Below are positions 22,285 through 33,931 of a stretch of 64,000 nt of DNA, piece after piece (the stretch's first letter is position 1; each line of letters begins with the position of its first letter). The notes under the pieces were generated by a model that worked only from the letters and a program-made list of their open reading frames with translations, searched no databases and was not told the DNA's origin. Source of the DNA: Basidiobolus meristosporus CBS 931.73. Its lineage: Eukaryota > Basidiobolomycota > Basidiobolomycetes > Basidiobolales > Basidiobolaceae. The position numbers were made by a program, and so were the translations under genes. Location: NCBI GenBank assembly GCA_002104905.1, contig MCFE01000374.1, positions 1 to 64,000 of the forward strand. Reading direction: 5' to 3'.

Positions 22285-23226
22285 TATAGTAACTTCACAG
22301 GGTATTGACAAAGAGCGATAAAATAATGGAGGGGGAAGAATAGAGAGAATCAGACTCAATCAATCAGTTGAAGCAAGTATCTATCCAACAATCGACAGAG
22401 AGGAGGGGTTGTGGGCTCTACCGTATGAGTTGAGGGAATTTTGCAGGTTAACTAACTCTGAAGCCAAGGGTTTGGCTATATGCGAGTGTTGTAAAGGTAG
22501 CACTAAGCAGAGTTGATGAAAATGGCGAAGTAAAAATTGAGCACCAAAAGGACGGGGTGTGCTTAAGACTTCACCCAACTGTGCCCTGCCATTGGTGCAA
22601 CAATCACCATTTTTGGATGTCCTATAATGTTCACGTCTCAGACAGTGGGAAAATGATGTTGGTTAGCTAAATCTTAAAATATGCAAAACAACCCAAATAT
22701 TAAGTGGATTCTAGGATCCCATTTTCACATGATTTTGGAAAACAATTGTTGGTTTAGAGTGTGGAATCGGCCAAGCGTGACATAATGTTTGTGGAATACA
22801 CAACTGAAGGCGCTTCTATCTAGTTGGCTCACAAGGTTATGGTGCTTGCGATCAATCTTACAAACTTGAAACCTGATTCGACATGAAAGCCCGATAAAAT
22901 ATTTCTTCAAATGTTACATCAAATAATTGATGTGGGAACAGTTGCTGTGTGTTTCCAGTGTTTTGTCAATGTTCTCTCCACTGTTTGTTGGCTGGTGGCT
23001 GCAGGCACTGGATTGGCCCAACTATTGCACACTTGCCGAGATACCGAGAGATGCTCAGCCATGTAGGAATGTTTCATATAAGGAAAAGCATTGATTTATT
23101 TGAAGCGTGAATGTCCGTTTTATGTCATTCGTTACTTTTACCTAGGATAGCGAATTAAGCTTAAAGTATACATAAATTGATACTCTTCCCTACTTTGACA
23201 TAGAACTCTTTCTACAATAAAGTCAC
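22285..23226. other. intergenic, divergent promoter region
   Basis: About 940 bp between the bHLH 5' region and the transporter start. A TATATA-like run near 22290 on the minus strand could serve the bHLH gene. No gene seen. Confidence 0.45.
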
Positions 23227-24941
23227 ATGCTTTCATTTCCACATGCTACTTCTTCAATACGAAGGAGACATTCAATAGTGTTTCTGTGTGCTTTGAGCGT
23301 AATCATAAGTTATGCAGGTTTGGACAGCAACTAATTAACTTCAGGAGAGGACATTCTGTTAACTGGTAAATACTTCATTCCAGATCGCTCCAACATTTCC
23401 ATCGCTATCATACCTATGTCAGAAGAGTATTCATGGTCGTCTACAACACAGGGCCTCATACTGTCGGCCTTCTTTTACGGTTATATCTGTACTCAAGTTC
23501 TGGGAGGTTTTTTAGCGGATAAATTCGGAGGAAAGAGTGTCCTAGCTTTAGGTATGTAAAATTTTCAAGTTTTAGTGCTGGGAACACATACTCAATGGAA
23601 AACCATATAAAGGTGCCTTTTTATGGTCCCTTTTCACGCTGGCTACACCTTGGGTAGCTCACCACGTGTTCCTTCTATTTGCCTGTCGAATGCTGCTCGG
23701 TGCTGGAGAAGGTTTGTTAAGCATCATAGCCTCTTCTCAAAGCACATTCTAAATAGGATTCCTCTTGTTTCAAAGGTCTCGGGTTTCCAGCAATCCACTC
23801 TTTAATAGCACAATGGATTCCGCATCATGAGAGCTCTCGCGCAGTAGCTACCGTCACTGCTGCATCGTATGCTGGGGCAATTCTAGCACTCCTGATATCT
23901 GCGCCTATTGCGGCTTCGTCTCTTGGCTGGAAATGGATTTTCTACATTTTCGCAATTATGGGTTTCGGATGGAACATCCCGTGGTACATATTTGGCGCTA
24001 GCACCCCAGATCAATGCTCCGAACTCTCATCATTGAGATCCATGTACGATGGCAAGAAAGATAACCAGATCCCATCGTACACGCCCCTAGGGGGTGACCT
24101 GGAGTCAGTGACCGAGGGAGGAGAGGAGTACCATAGAGACTTGGACAGCTCTAAGGCTGTGGGTGAAGAAGAGGTTCTAGTGCAGAACAACCAGCAGCGA
24201 TTGGATAACAGGATTCCCTGGTGTAAGATCTTGCGAGCAAAAGAAGTCTGGGCTATATTGATCAACCAGTTTTGTAATTCCTGGGGATTTTACGTGCTTT
24301 TGAGTTGGTTGCCTACGTATTACAAGGACGTATTCAATGTAGACTTGAATGAATTGGGCTATTTCTCAGGTACGTAGTTGGCTCAAGCTCTATCAGATTT
24401 CGTTTCTCACTATTGTCCTCAGTTTTGCCGTATATTGTACAAGGATTAGTTGGTCTAGCCAGTGGGTTTATTGGTGATTATGCAATTTATAGATTGGGGA
24501 TACCTGTGGTTACTGTCCGTCGGGTTGCCCAGTGTGTCGGGATGCTGGGCCCAGGGGTGTTTCTCCTATTAGCGGGCTATACTGCCACTTCAGTTACCAT
24601 CGGCATGGTTTATATATCCCTCGCATTAGGTTTCAACTCGCTCACTTTAATTGGTGTTTCCATTTCGCAGTTGGATATTGCTCCTAGGTTTGCTGGAATC
24701 ATCTTTGGGATTGGGAACACTGCTGCTACACTTCCTGGTGGGTTACTGAGTAGTAAATTTCATTGCTTAGCTATTTCCCTGACAAACCATCATCAGGTAT
24801 TCTAGGGTAACAGTGACTGGGCTTTTACTAGAGTCCAAAGAAGCGTGGCCGCTTGTTTTTGGATTGGCCGCAAGCTTCTATTTTGTTGGGGCCTGGACAT
24901 GGCTTTTCTGGGGTGGAGGAAGTCAAATTGTTATACCATAG
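23227..24941 (+). CDS. major-facilitator anion transporter, SLC17-like
   Basis: Six exons: 23227-23317, 23384-23551, 23613-23711, 23776-24369, 24423-24741, 24806-24941, giving 468 residues. All introns are GT-AG and phase-consistent; the last one needs donor 24742 and acceptor 24805 to avoid a stop. About twelve membrane segments are expected. MFS/SLC17 signatures are SNISIAIIPMSEEYSW after TM1, GGFLADKFGGKSVL (the loop 2-3 motif), RMLLGAGEGLGFPAIHSLIAQW and WIFYIFAIMG. The large cytosolic loop is acidic (GGDLESVTEGGEEYH). The family carries organic anions or phosphate with H+ or Na+ (sialin, VGLUT, plant PHT4). The substrate cannot be called. It may lie in an organelle or the plasma membrane. 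Confidence 0.87.
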
Positions 24942-25139
24942 TGGCTACCTCGAAACTACTCAATGGTTCACGTTCTTCTGGTGTAGACTCGGCGTTTTCA
25001 ACGCTGCATAAATTATTGAAACCAAATAGACGAAGTAAACTTTTATTCATCGTACAGGCAACCAGAGAGTCTCAACTTGTAATGAAGTTGTTTATCTGAT
25101 GACTTTCCACTCCGGAACCTACTTCTCCTATCTATATGA

Positions 25140-26172
25140 CTAGTTGATTGCGCTCAAGCCTGACAGAATATTTTTGGATTGGAACCACAGAAAGGGGCTT
25201 TCTGGTGTATCCTGCTCCATATCAATAACACTCCCATCGGAGTGCAAGCTTATGATTTCCTCAGCATCTGCATCAACCTCATTGCTTATGTGGTTGCTTT
25301 CCAGTGTGATCACAGTAATCTTGCCTTTCAGCTTTGAGTAATTGAACATTTGTTTCGGAGTGAGAAAATCCAGTGGGTGTTCACGTGTTGTTTCTACCAA
25401 TACGAAAGTGCGCGTTGGTCCTAGAGGCGGTCAAGATGCTCATCAATAGATTGGACATCCAATTGAGCATACATCGAAGCATACTTAATGTCGTTTCGTC
25501 GCTTAAATGTTGCACCAAGGTGCGAACCAGCTTTCGCTCACATGCATTGAGGATCTTCAAGTTATTGTTAAGATCAGTTGAGTGGATAGGAGGTAAAACG
25601 ATCAGATATGCTGCTTTGGGGGTAGTGATGGTGGTTCCAATCAGCACCAAAAATCGGATTTGCCCCGCTTCTCCATTTTCTACACGCTGGCATGCCTTCT
25701 CTATATCCGCGAACAAAGCCTCCCCAGAGGCCAGCAACTACAAGCACGTCATTAGACAACGGGTACATGATTTAACTGAATATGTATTTACTTACATCGA
25801 TGGCCTTTTTGTATTTTCGCTTGAAATGTTGTGGCTACAAAGGGAATTGATCTTAATCGAAGGGGTAGTTCAGACTGGATCTCAGCTGAGAGCCGAGTAA
25901 AACTTACGTTTTGGCTATTTCTCTCCATCTCTACCATGCTCTGGAGTTGCTCCCAAGAACTCATATGGGTTGAATAGGTACCTGTTAGCGTAAGTGTGTC
26001 AATCTCGAGTCCAAGAGCAAACCTACCATGGAAGCTGCCCTCGAATTAGAAGGATAAACTTTACAATCGTTTTCAGTAGCCGAGTGGTGATCTCTGGAAT
26101 GAAGGGGGCATCTAGCTGAACTGTGATTTCCTCTAAGCTGGGCGGTGAGGTTTTAGAGGTCGCTCGGTTCAT
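25140..26172 (-). CDS. p31comet-like (MAD2L1-binding) protein
   Basis: Five exons: 26172-26027, 25959-25908, 25834-25796, 25737-25485, 25420-25140, giving 256 residues; introns 58-73 nt. The frames look broken until the acceptors at 25960 and 25421 are used, after which everything joins in phase. Matches to the p31comet pattern are FILLIRGQLPCSWEQL, then KRKYKKAIDLLASGEALF, RFLVLIGTTITTPKAAYLI (HORMA core strand) and the C-terminal TRTFVLVETTREHPLDFL plus KITVITLES. p31comet binds closed Mad2 and, with the TRIP13 ATPase, remodels it to silence the spindle checkpoint. The assignment is by pattern memory, not search. The length is close to the human protein. It is divergent from the DDX20-like gene across 217 bp. 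Confidence 0.72.
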
Positions 26173-26389
26173 ACTGCTCATTGCATCGCCGCCAAATCCA
26201 AGTGATCACCGCGACACTGGTGGCACTATATATGATCATTGAGTCACCATTCACGAGAATAAACATGCATTTAACCAAACATCAATCAATGCAAATAGTG
26301 CGAGCTGATTTGAACTACCCACCAAGGTGGCATGGCAGTCATTCCATAATAATAAATAAAAAATACTCCAACTACATGCGGTCCGTGAG
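26173..26389. promoter_or_regulatory. 217-bp shared divergent promoter
   Basis: The ATGs of the p31comet-like (-) and DDX20-like (+) genes are separated by only 217 bp, so both must be promoted from this interval. No TATA box is evident. Confidence 0.6.
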
Positions 26390-28620
26390 ATGGACTCAGT
26401 ATTCACACACCGAACGTCAGACGTTCTTATCAACGAAAATGTCACCTTCGATACGCTGATATCAAATCCGTTGCTTTTGAAGGGACTAAACCAATCTGGC
26501 TATCGAAAGCCATCGCCCATTCAACTGAAGGCCCTTCCCCTTGGTAGGCTCGGCCTGGATCTGGTGGCGCAAGCCAAATCCGGGACGGGAAAAACCATAG
26601 TATTTAGCGTCATCTCTTTGGAAGCAGTTAATTTGCATGTCAATTTTCCCCAGGTATACGCGTTCTACCATTTCACACGAAACAAACACCTTTCATTCAA
26701 CTCACGCTTTCGAAATGAAGGTTCTCGTTTTGGCGCCAACAAGAGAAATTGCCGTACAAATCAAAGAGGTCATGACAGCTGTTGCGTCTTTCATCGAAGG
26801 TTTGCAAGTTCAGGTGTTCATTGGAGGTTTACCCATCTCGGAAGATCTATCCAAGCTACGAAATTGCCACATTGCCGTCGGAACTCCGGGTATTGCTCAC
26901 TTTATTTCGAACGCCTACACAATTGACTTCTGACAAGGGGTTGCTTTTTCTCAGGCAGAGTGCAAGCACTTATACAAGCCGGTTCTTTTCCCACTCATGC
27001 GCTCAAGCTGTTTGTCTTGGACGAGGCAGATAAATTGATGGAGGATGTATTCTTTGTTCAAATAGAGTAAGTGGCATGCAAAGCACCACGTCAAAAGGTG
27101 AACCCCAGGCTGTGTAGTTAACCGACGATTCGTTCCATCAGAGTAATCTATAAATCACTCCCACAAACCAAGCAATCCATGGCGTTTTCCGCAACTTATG
27201 ACAACGGGCTATTGGAAAAGATAAACCGATTCGTTCACATGCCCCAGTATGTTATGCTTTGTTCGGAAACTCCCTCTCTTGAAGGTTGTATTGCCAAGAA
27301 CAGCTAAGTCTGCCCAGGATAATGTAATAACATTGGATTCCATCGCAGGGGTACAGCAGTACTACGAGGTTGTTTCCAGCGATGGTGACAGCAATGCGAT
27401 TCAAAAGTTTGCTGCCTACAAGGGCAAGTTCAGACGCTTAGAAGAGCTTTTGAGCAAGGTTCCCTTTTACCAGTGTATCATATTCCTCAACCACCGTGGC
27501 AGGTATGTACGCAGTAGTCCAAGAGTAGCAGCATTTCATAGGAATCAACTCTCTTATGTGTATAGAGCAGTGGAATTGTCGGAGAATCTCACTCGTAAGG
27601 GATGGCCTGCGTTATACATTTCAGGTATTGTAGCATGCGGCCGATTTCCTACACCCACTATTCACATATCTTCACAGGGGGTTTAAATCAACGCGAGCGC
27701 CTAGCAACTTTATCAAAGGCTCGGAATTTTCAGTTACGAGTCTTGGTCTGCAGCGATCTGGTATTAAATTTCACTATGCTGGCGAATGAACGAAATATAT
27801 TAACTGTAATGTAGATTGCTCGAGGTGTGGATATTGAAAGGGTGGATCTGGTTGTAAACCTCGATATGCCCAGAGATCCAGAGACATACTTCCATCGCGT
27901 AGGGAGAACAGGAAGATTTGGTAATATACAGATGCCGCTTGGGTACCGAGCACTTCACTTACCTGAGTCATAGGCACACGAGGCCTTGCCGTTAGTTTTA
28001 TCGATCAAAATGAGGTGACGGCGATCCAGCGGCTTCAGCAGACATACGCAGTCAAATTGCAGCAGTTGCCCGGTATTGATAGCCATTACGCATAGGAGGA
28101 AAATCGTTGCTAATCGTATTTTAGATCAAATCACGGAAGAGCTTATTGAAAAGAAAGAACTTTCCACAGTGGACCACAAAGCGCTCCAAAAGCTTGAGGA
28201 TATCCGAGCCAGCGCAAAGTTGGTAAGTTCCACCGATGTTTTTTCAGATGGTTTGGCTACCCTTTAACCTATACTTCGTAGGTTGCTTCAGACGAAGCGG
28301 ATACATATAGCGAGGAGCCCGCAACCAGAATCCCGGAAAGCATTCAGGACAGTCGCAGAAAGCCGAAAAAGGAGAGGAAACGCGATACACCGCATCAACA
28401 AACTAGTCCAAGTGATGTGCCTGCACCAACCTCGGACTCGCATAGTACTTTCCCTGTGTATGCCACTGAATATACCAGGCAACCCTATTATCCACCACAA
28501 TATCACCAAACTCCCCCAAACAACCCACATCCCATGATGTACCCTACCTACATGTACCAATCCAATACCCGGCCTAACACTCGCACTGCAACCTTCTTCC
28601 CCCCTGACCTGACATTTTAA
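26390..28620 (+). CDS. DEAD-box RNA helicase, DDX20/Gemin3-type
   Basis: Eleven exons: 26390-26653, 26721-26889, 26955-27066, 27142-27246, 27299-27502, 27566-27624, 27678-27760, 27815-27920, 27974-28072, 28125-28222, 28282-28620; 457 residues. The N-terminus [17 protein letters not shown] and the Q motif [19 protein letters not shown] are very close to the DDX20 pattern. Other motifs are [51 protein letters not shown] and [13 protein letters not shown]20 is part of the survival-of-motor-neuron complex that assembles spliceosomal snRNPs. The long C-terminal extension of animal DDX20 is missing; instead there is a basic stretch ([10 protein letters not shown]) and a Pro/Tyr/Asn-rich tail. The exon 4-5 join uses acceptor 27298. 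Confidence 0.85.
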
Positions 28621-28861
28621 CAAGGAGCACATCACATCCACCGAATGTAGAGCCAGGCTAATTGACTGGACCTCAATCCAAATTGGATAGGAATCTACTC
28701 AAGATCAGATCAAAATGAATAGAATAAAAAAAAATCGATCTTAAAGTACCGGGGAAAGCGAATCCGCGAAAAAAAATTCCACCAAAAGTCACCACTGTAA
28801 TCCCCCCACCGGCCCCGACTCTCTGTGTCAATAGAGTTGACTGAATCTTTTCAAATTCACC

Positions 28862-30048
28862 ATGTCCGACGTCGAGAAAGAAGTTCAAGAGATGCAAGAG
28901 GATACTGTACGTTCGCCTGATCCATTACGTTCGTGTGTGTGTACGTGTGTCGTGCTGTATTTACTTACCTGTTCTCCAACTGTTACAACAGAGCCTCTTG
29001 TTCGATACTTCCATGAAGAAGAAAAAGAAGAAGAAGAAGGCCATCGTTGAAGAAGAGGCCGTTCCCGAGGAACCCCAACAAGAGCAAGAAGAGCAACAAG
29101 ACGGAGAAGGTAGGTGATTCAGGAGAGGGCTCGGATCGAGTGGCTTACTGATCTATTCCAAAGTTGAGGAAGCCGAGGAGGATTCTTCAGCCATGTTCGC
29201 CGATTTGAAAAAGAAGAAGAAGAAGAAGGCTGTTAAGGAAGTGGAGGGTGAGGCTGAGGAGGAGCCTGCTTCCACCGAGGCCTTCGACTTCGGAGAGATG
29301 AAGAAGAAGAAGAAGAAGAAGTCCAAGAAGGCTGACATGGAGGCTTTCGAGGCCGACCTCAATGATGATGATGAAGAGGGCAAGAACGAGTCTAGCGAAA
29401 AGCCTGGTAAATTTTTACTTCCCACCCGAGTTCTACCGAACCTCGACCTCTAACCCTTAATTTTCTCTCAGCCGGCAAAGATTCTTGGCTCGGTACCAAC
29501 CGTGATTACACCTACCAAGAGCTCCTCGGCCGTATCGTCAACATCCTCAGACAGAACAACCCCGAGCTCATCTCTGAGAAGAGACGTTACACCATGGTTC
29601 CCCCCTCCATTCACAGAGATGGTAGTAAGAAGACCTCTTTCACCAACATCACCGATATCTGCAAGAGGTAAGACCCACTGGGGACCACGTCGCGACGCGA
29701 CCGACGCTAACGCACTTTTTGGAAACTAGAATGCATCGTCAACCCGAGCATCTTATTCAGTTCCTCTTCGCCGAATTGGGTACCAGCGGTTCCGTGGACG
29801 GTCAAGGCAGCTTGATCATCAAGGGCCGTTTCCAGCAGAAGCAGATCGAGAACGTGTTGCGTAGATACATCGTCGAATACGTCACCTGTAAGACCTGCAA
29901 ATCCCCCGACACCATTCTTACAAAGGAGAACCGTCTCTTCTTCTTACAGTGCGAGGCTTGCGGTTCCACCCGTTCCGTCTCCGCCATCAAGACTGGTTTC
30001 ATGGCTCAAACCACCAAGAGAGCTGTTGCCCGTCGTGCTGCTGCTTAA
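28862..30048 (+). CDS. translation initiation factor eIF2 subunit beta
   Basis: Five exons: 28862-28906, 28992-29109, 29164-29406, 29472-29667, 29730-30048, giving 306 residues. The N-terminal half has three lysine blocks ([24 protein letters not shown] and [13 protein letters not shown]) separated by acidic stretches. In eIF2-beta these K-boxes bind eIF5 and eIF2B-epsilon. The C-terminal half holds the gamma-binding segment ([20 protein letters not shown]), the alpha/beta domain and a zinc ribbon with two CxxC pairs (CKTC and CEAC), ending ARRAAA. It is the beta subunit of the GTP-Met-tRNAi carrier, acting in the cytosol. All five exon joins are in phase, and the family assignment is unambiguous. 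Confidence 0.97.
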
Positions 30049-30228
30049 ATCTGAATCTTCCAAACATGTCAATCTCTATAAAAACTTAGACACATCAAAC
30101 CATGATTTCTGTTGTTAATGTTGTTGTTTCGAATGTATAATGATAGAAGAATATTGCTGGGTGGATTTATTATTTTAGTGATGTAAAGTACATGGCACCG
30201 GCTGAGGTCGGGGGTTTGGCGGAGTTCC

Positions 30229-33070
30229 CTACTCCTCACCTACCGAGAAGTTGGCCTTCTTGTGTAATCTACCCCCGCCACCAGCCTCCCCTACGTGGAT
30301 GCCACTCTGCGCGCTAAGCTGCAACTCGCCATTGATCTCCTCGACCCGCTTTTTCAACTTCTCGATCTCGCTGAGTTTCTTCTCGAGCTCCGCCACTTCA
30401 TTGTCAACGGACATCCGCTCTTCCTTGGTTCCGATTCTGGAGAACTCCCAGCGGCCGTGGTCTCCTATCAATCGAAGCAGATACTTGTGATACTTGAACA
30501 ACGTGGGTCGATGCGAGATGGTAATCAGTGCTATGAGGGTGCAGACATCAGTTAGCAGGGCCGTTGGCTTGACTTGTTCTACTGAACCTACTTATTCCCA
30601 TCTCCTTGGCATGGCTGTACATCAGGCCCTCGACGTCGGAGCTGACCGCACTGGTACATTCGTCCAAAATCGCGAACTTGGGATGGTGGTAGAACAGTCG
30701 GGCCATGTTCATCTACAAAACTCATTTAGCTCACTCCTTCGATGGGGAGGTTGAGGTGGACTTACTCGCTGTTTCTCTCCGCCAGAGAATACATCCTTCC
30801 ACTCCTTCACGGTCTCCCAGCCACCTTCTCTTTCAGGGATATAGGCGAGGTGAACCGCTTTGAGGATCTCGAAGAGCTCCTGATCGGTACGGCCATCTTG
30901 CAGCATCTGTGCGTAGGTGTGTGGGTAGATCACTCTGGAATTTCCCCAAGTTAGTCATCAGGTTCATGTGGAGAATGGGTCTCGACGTTGACATACTGTT
31001 CGCGTAGAGTGCCCAAGGATAAATAGGGTCTTTGAGGTATATAGAACATGTCGACGGGCTCCGGTTCTTCAAGAGTCCCACCTATACACGACATGTTGGT
31101 TGGTGAGTTTAGACCAATCTCGATGTCCTACTGGAGGCTACTTACGGAACACTGGCCATAATCCACTGATCACTCGAGCGACAGATGTCTTGCCTACGCC
31201 GTTGGGACCGGTGATCAACAGATGGTCGCCCTTGTTGATGTCCATGTTTAGGTTCTGCACAAGTAGCTCACCTCCTTTGACATTTGTAGGGTTGGGGGTG
31301 ACGATGGGAACGTCCTTGAACTGGATCCCGTTGATCCCGTACTCCACGTGCCCGCGGATGTCGGTGAGGGAGTAGATCTCGTCGATTTTCTCTTGCAGCA
31401 ATGCCTCGTCCACAGCGGAGGTATACTCGTTGTTGTTCAATGAGTGCAGGACCGAGAGAAGATTGTACACTCGAGAGGTGAAGCCAGCCAACTCGGCCAG
31501 TTCCTTGTACGAGTACATGATACGGCCACCGGCGTCTGCCAAAGAGATCATCAGCCTGGCCCATGGAGTTAGATGGAAGTGTGAAACATAGTCCTAGCAT
31601 GCTACGTACCTCTTGTTGGTGATGAAATCTTGGGTACGGGCCCCGGAGCGATCTTTCGAAGCATTCGAGCCTCCGGTCAGCTCCTGGCGTCCCCCTTTCC
31701 CACCCCATTGAGGAAAGAAGACCGGAATGGAGCAGACGCCCAACCCGATGGCGCTCCAGCAATACTTGATCACGAAGTCCTCAAACATGTTGTAGCCGAT
31801 GCGGAGTTTGTATACCCGGTTCACATGCCGAATTAGGTGCTGGTATGCTCGATTCAAGATCGATTTCTCAAGGTTGGCGCCATGATAAAACGCGATCTCC
31901 TCAGCATTCGTGATCAACCGGGTGTGAGCGGAGCGGAAGTCGCCCTAGACATTGAAACGCAGGTAAGTATATTTGTATCCTGGGGGTGAAGGGTCAACGA
32001 TTATCTGGATGACCTCTAGTTTGGCCTCCTCAGCTGCCATTTTGCCAAATGCTGGGGAGATGGCTCGCAAGATGGAGGCGCTTAGGATGTAGTTGAAGAA
32101 GAGCCCAATCATCCCGGAGGCACCAAGGCTACTTGCGAGTTGGTAGTTGAAGATGAACAAGTCTAACAAGGGCTTTCCGATGTTGGAGTACAGAGACGAC
32201 AGGGAATCGCAGAATCTGGCGATATCGGTGGTGATGTATCTAAAGTGCACGTTAGACCGATGCCATGGGTCAAGCAATACTACCGCTGCTCTTACTGGTC
32301 AGGACCATCCACACGCCCATCAAGGTTGAGAAGCTTGTAATAGGTTTTCTTTGGGCTGAGGTAGAGATCATGCACATATCGTGTCAAACGAGTTCGGAAT
32401 GCAATGGCCAGTTTGGACTGGAGATAACGGATCTATTCAAGAGCAATGTTACCCATCGTATGCTTAGGCCTAGCCGACGGCTCTCAACTTACCATGCTAT
32501 TCGTGTAAGTCGCTGGCACGGCAATGGCAAACCAATAGCCGATTCCCTTGAGGAATTGCCGCCCATTTCCATGCACCTATTCCAAACAACATGTGAGCTC
32601 AAAGTCCATCCAAGGCTATCGCAACCATCTCCACTCACCAGATCCTTCACGATTTTCCCGTCCAGCTTCGCAACCACGACACTCAACCAGGTTCTCAAGA
32701 TCAAAAAGGCGGTGTGGAGCATCAGGATGAACACCTCTTTCGACCGCATGGACGGTATGATGATCATAAAAATCGCCTTCATCTGTCGGAAAAATTCATT
32801 ATCCACGGCCACCTTGGTCCCAGGCTTGATGGCTTGGAAGTGTTCCCTGTGTTGCTCATACACCAAGTTCGACACCTTGTTCCCCATAGGGTGGTTCTTC
32901 TCTATGACAAGCCCTGAAGAAGCTCCGTTGGAGGTGGAGATGGTGGTTTTTTTGGCTTTCGAGTAACGGTACATGCGGTTTATCACTAGACCGCTTAAGG
33001 AAACCAGGAAGAGCAAGGTTCGCACGTTAGCGCCCTGGCCCAATCGATCACGGCGCACGTTTACAGTCAT
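30229..33070 (-). CDS. peroxisomal ABC half-transporter, ABCD (ALDP/Pxa) family
   Basis: Ten exons: 33070-32639, 32576-32493, 32432-32296, 32239-32014, 31944-31610, 31555-31146, 31081-30997, 30934-30766, 30712-30592, 30530-30229; 766 residues, introns 53-69 nt. The start is the ATG at 33070; the longer frame begins with TTG. The transmembrane half carries [19 protein letters not shown], the loop [17 protein letters not shown] and the EAA-like motif [11 protein letters not shown], all typical of ABCD proteins. The nucleotide-binding domain shows Walker [10 protein letters not shown], the signature SGGEKQR, Walker [14 protein letters not shown] and the H-loop ISHRPTLF. A coiled coil ends the protein. 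It imports long or very-long-chain acyl-CoA into peroxisomes as a dimer; the partner half-transporter is not in this window. Confidence 0.95.
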
Positions 33071-33931
33071 GGCTGCCAATCAATCAGCGTATATGCTGGC
33101 AAGAAGAGTCTGGTTTGTAGAAGTAAGGTTAGTTTCTATCCAAGTTGGCAAGCTCCTGAATAGTGGTTTGGCAAGAATATCGAGGGCTTTCAACTGCACT
33201 GGGGCAACAAGGGAGAGAGGTGAAAATAAGGAAGCCCAGGTGAGAGGAATGATTCAATAAGTAAATACTGGATTACCACGACTGTGAAAATAGTACCTTT
33301 CCTAAAGAGGATAATATGGGTTGCTTTTTCGTGTTACTGCTGAGCTCCATTCATGATCCCTAAACCCTGAGCCCTGACTCAATTTTGACATATGGTGGAA
33401 TTGTATTCATTCGCATTCATTCACATTCATCCACTTTACATATATTCCCACTAATCCCACCTTAATGGAAAATCCCTCCCTCCATTTCATCTCCCAACCA
33501 ATCTGATTTGTGACCACGATTACTGACATCACATGCTTGCCATCAGTGGTGCAGTGGTGCAGTGGTGCATTAGTATCCTGTGGTTTTCACGAGGTTTGAT
33601 CAATCGATTGATTGATTGATTAGTGGGATCTTCACATGTCACTACTTCTCACTAAAGATCATGTTACGCGTAACATCATGTGAAAGTCAGCCATGACATC
33701 AGCTGGTAAGATGCATAATGTTCACATGCAAATGAAACACTCATTCTCTACTTTTAATTCACAGCGTACGAGTGGTGGTGGTACATTCACATCACAATCG
33801 AATACGTTCCACTGCTTATCATCAATTGCTTGCCCGTAGAAGTGTCAATCCCGTTGGGCATTATCTTGCTGGACCCGATTGGGAAGGAGAGTCAAGGAAT
33901 TCACCGCATACTACCTGTATGCCACCGAGTG
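33071..33931. other. intergenic with simple repeats
   Basis: About 860 bp between the ABCD start and the 3' end of the KICS2-like gene. It contains CATTCATTC-type runs near 33405-33433, three tandem copies of CAGTGGTG (33544-33567), a GATT tetranucleotide run (33606-33621) and a 16-bp palindrome at 33661. No gene recognised. Confidence 0.6.
33661..33676. repeat. 16-bp perfect palindrome
   Basis: ATGTTACGCGTAACAT reads the same on both strands. It may be a symmetric protein-binding site, but nothing further supports that. Confidence 0.6.

Noticed and set aside
25140-26172. p31comet-like locus as a frameshifted pseudogene
   Set aside because: All apparent frame breaks disappear with phase-consistent GT-AG introns of normal length.
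33544-33621. CRISPR-like short repeats
   Set aside because: These are simple 8-bp and 4-bp tandem repeats without spacers, and the genome is eukaryotic.
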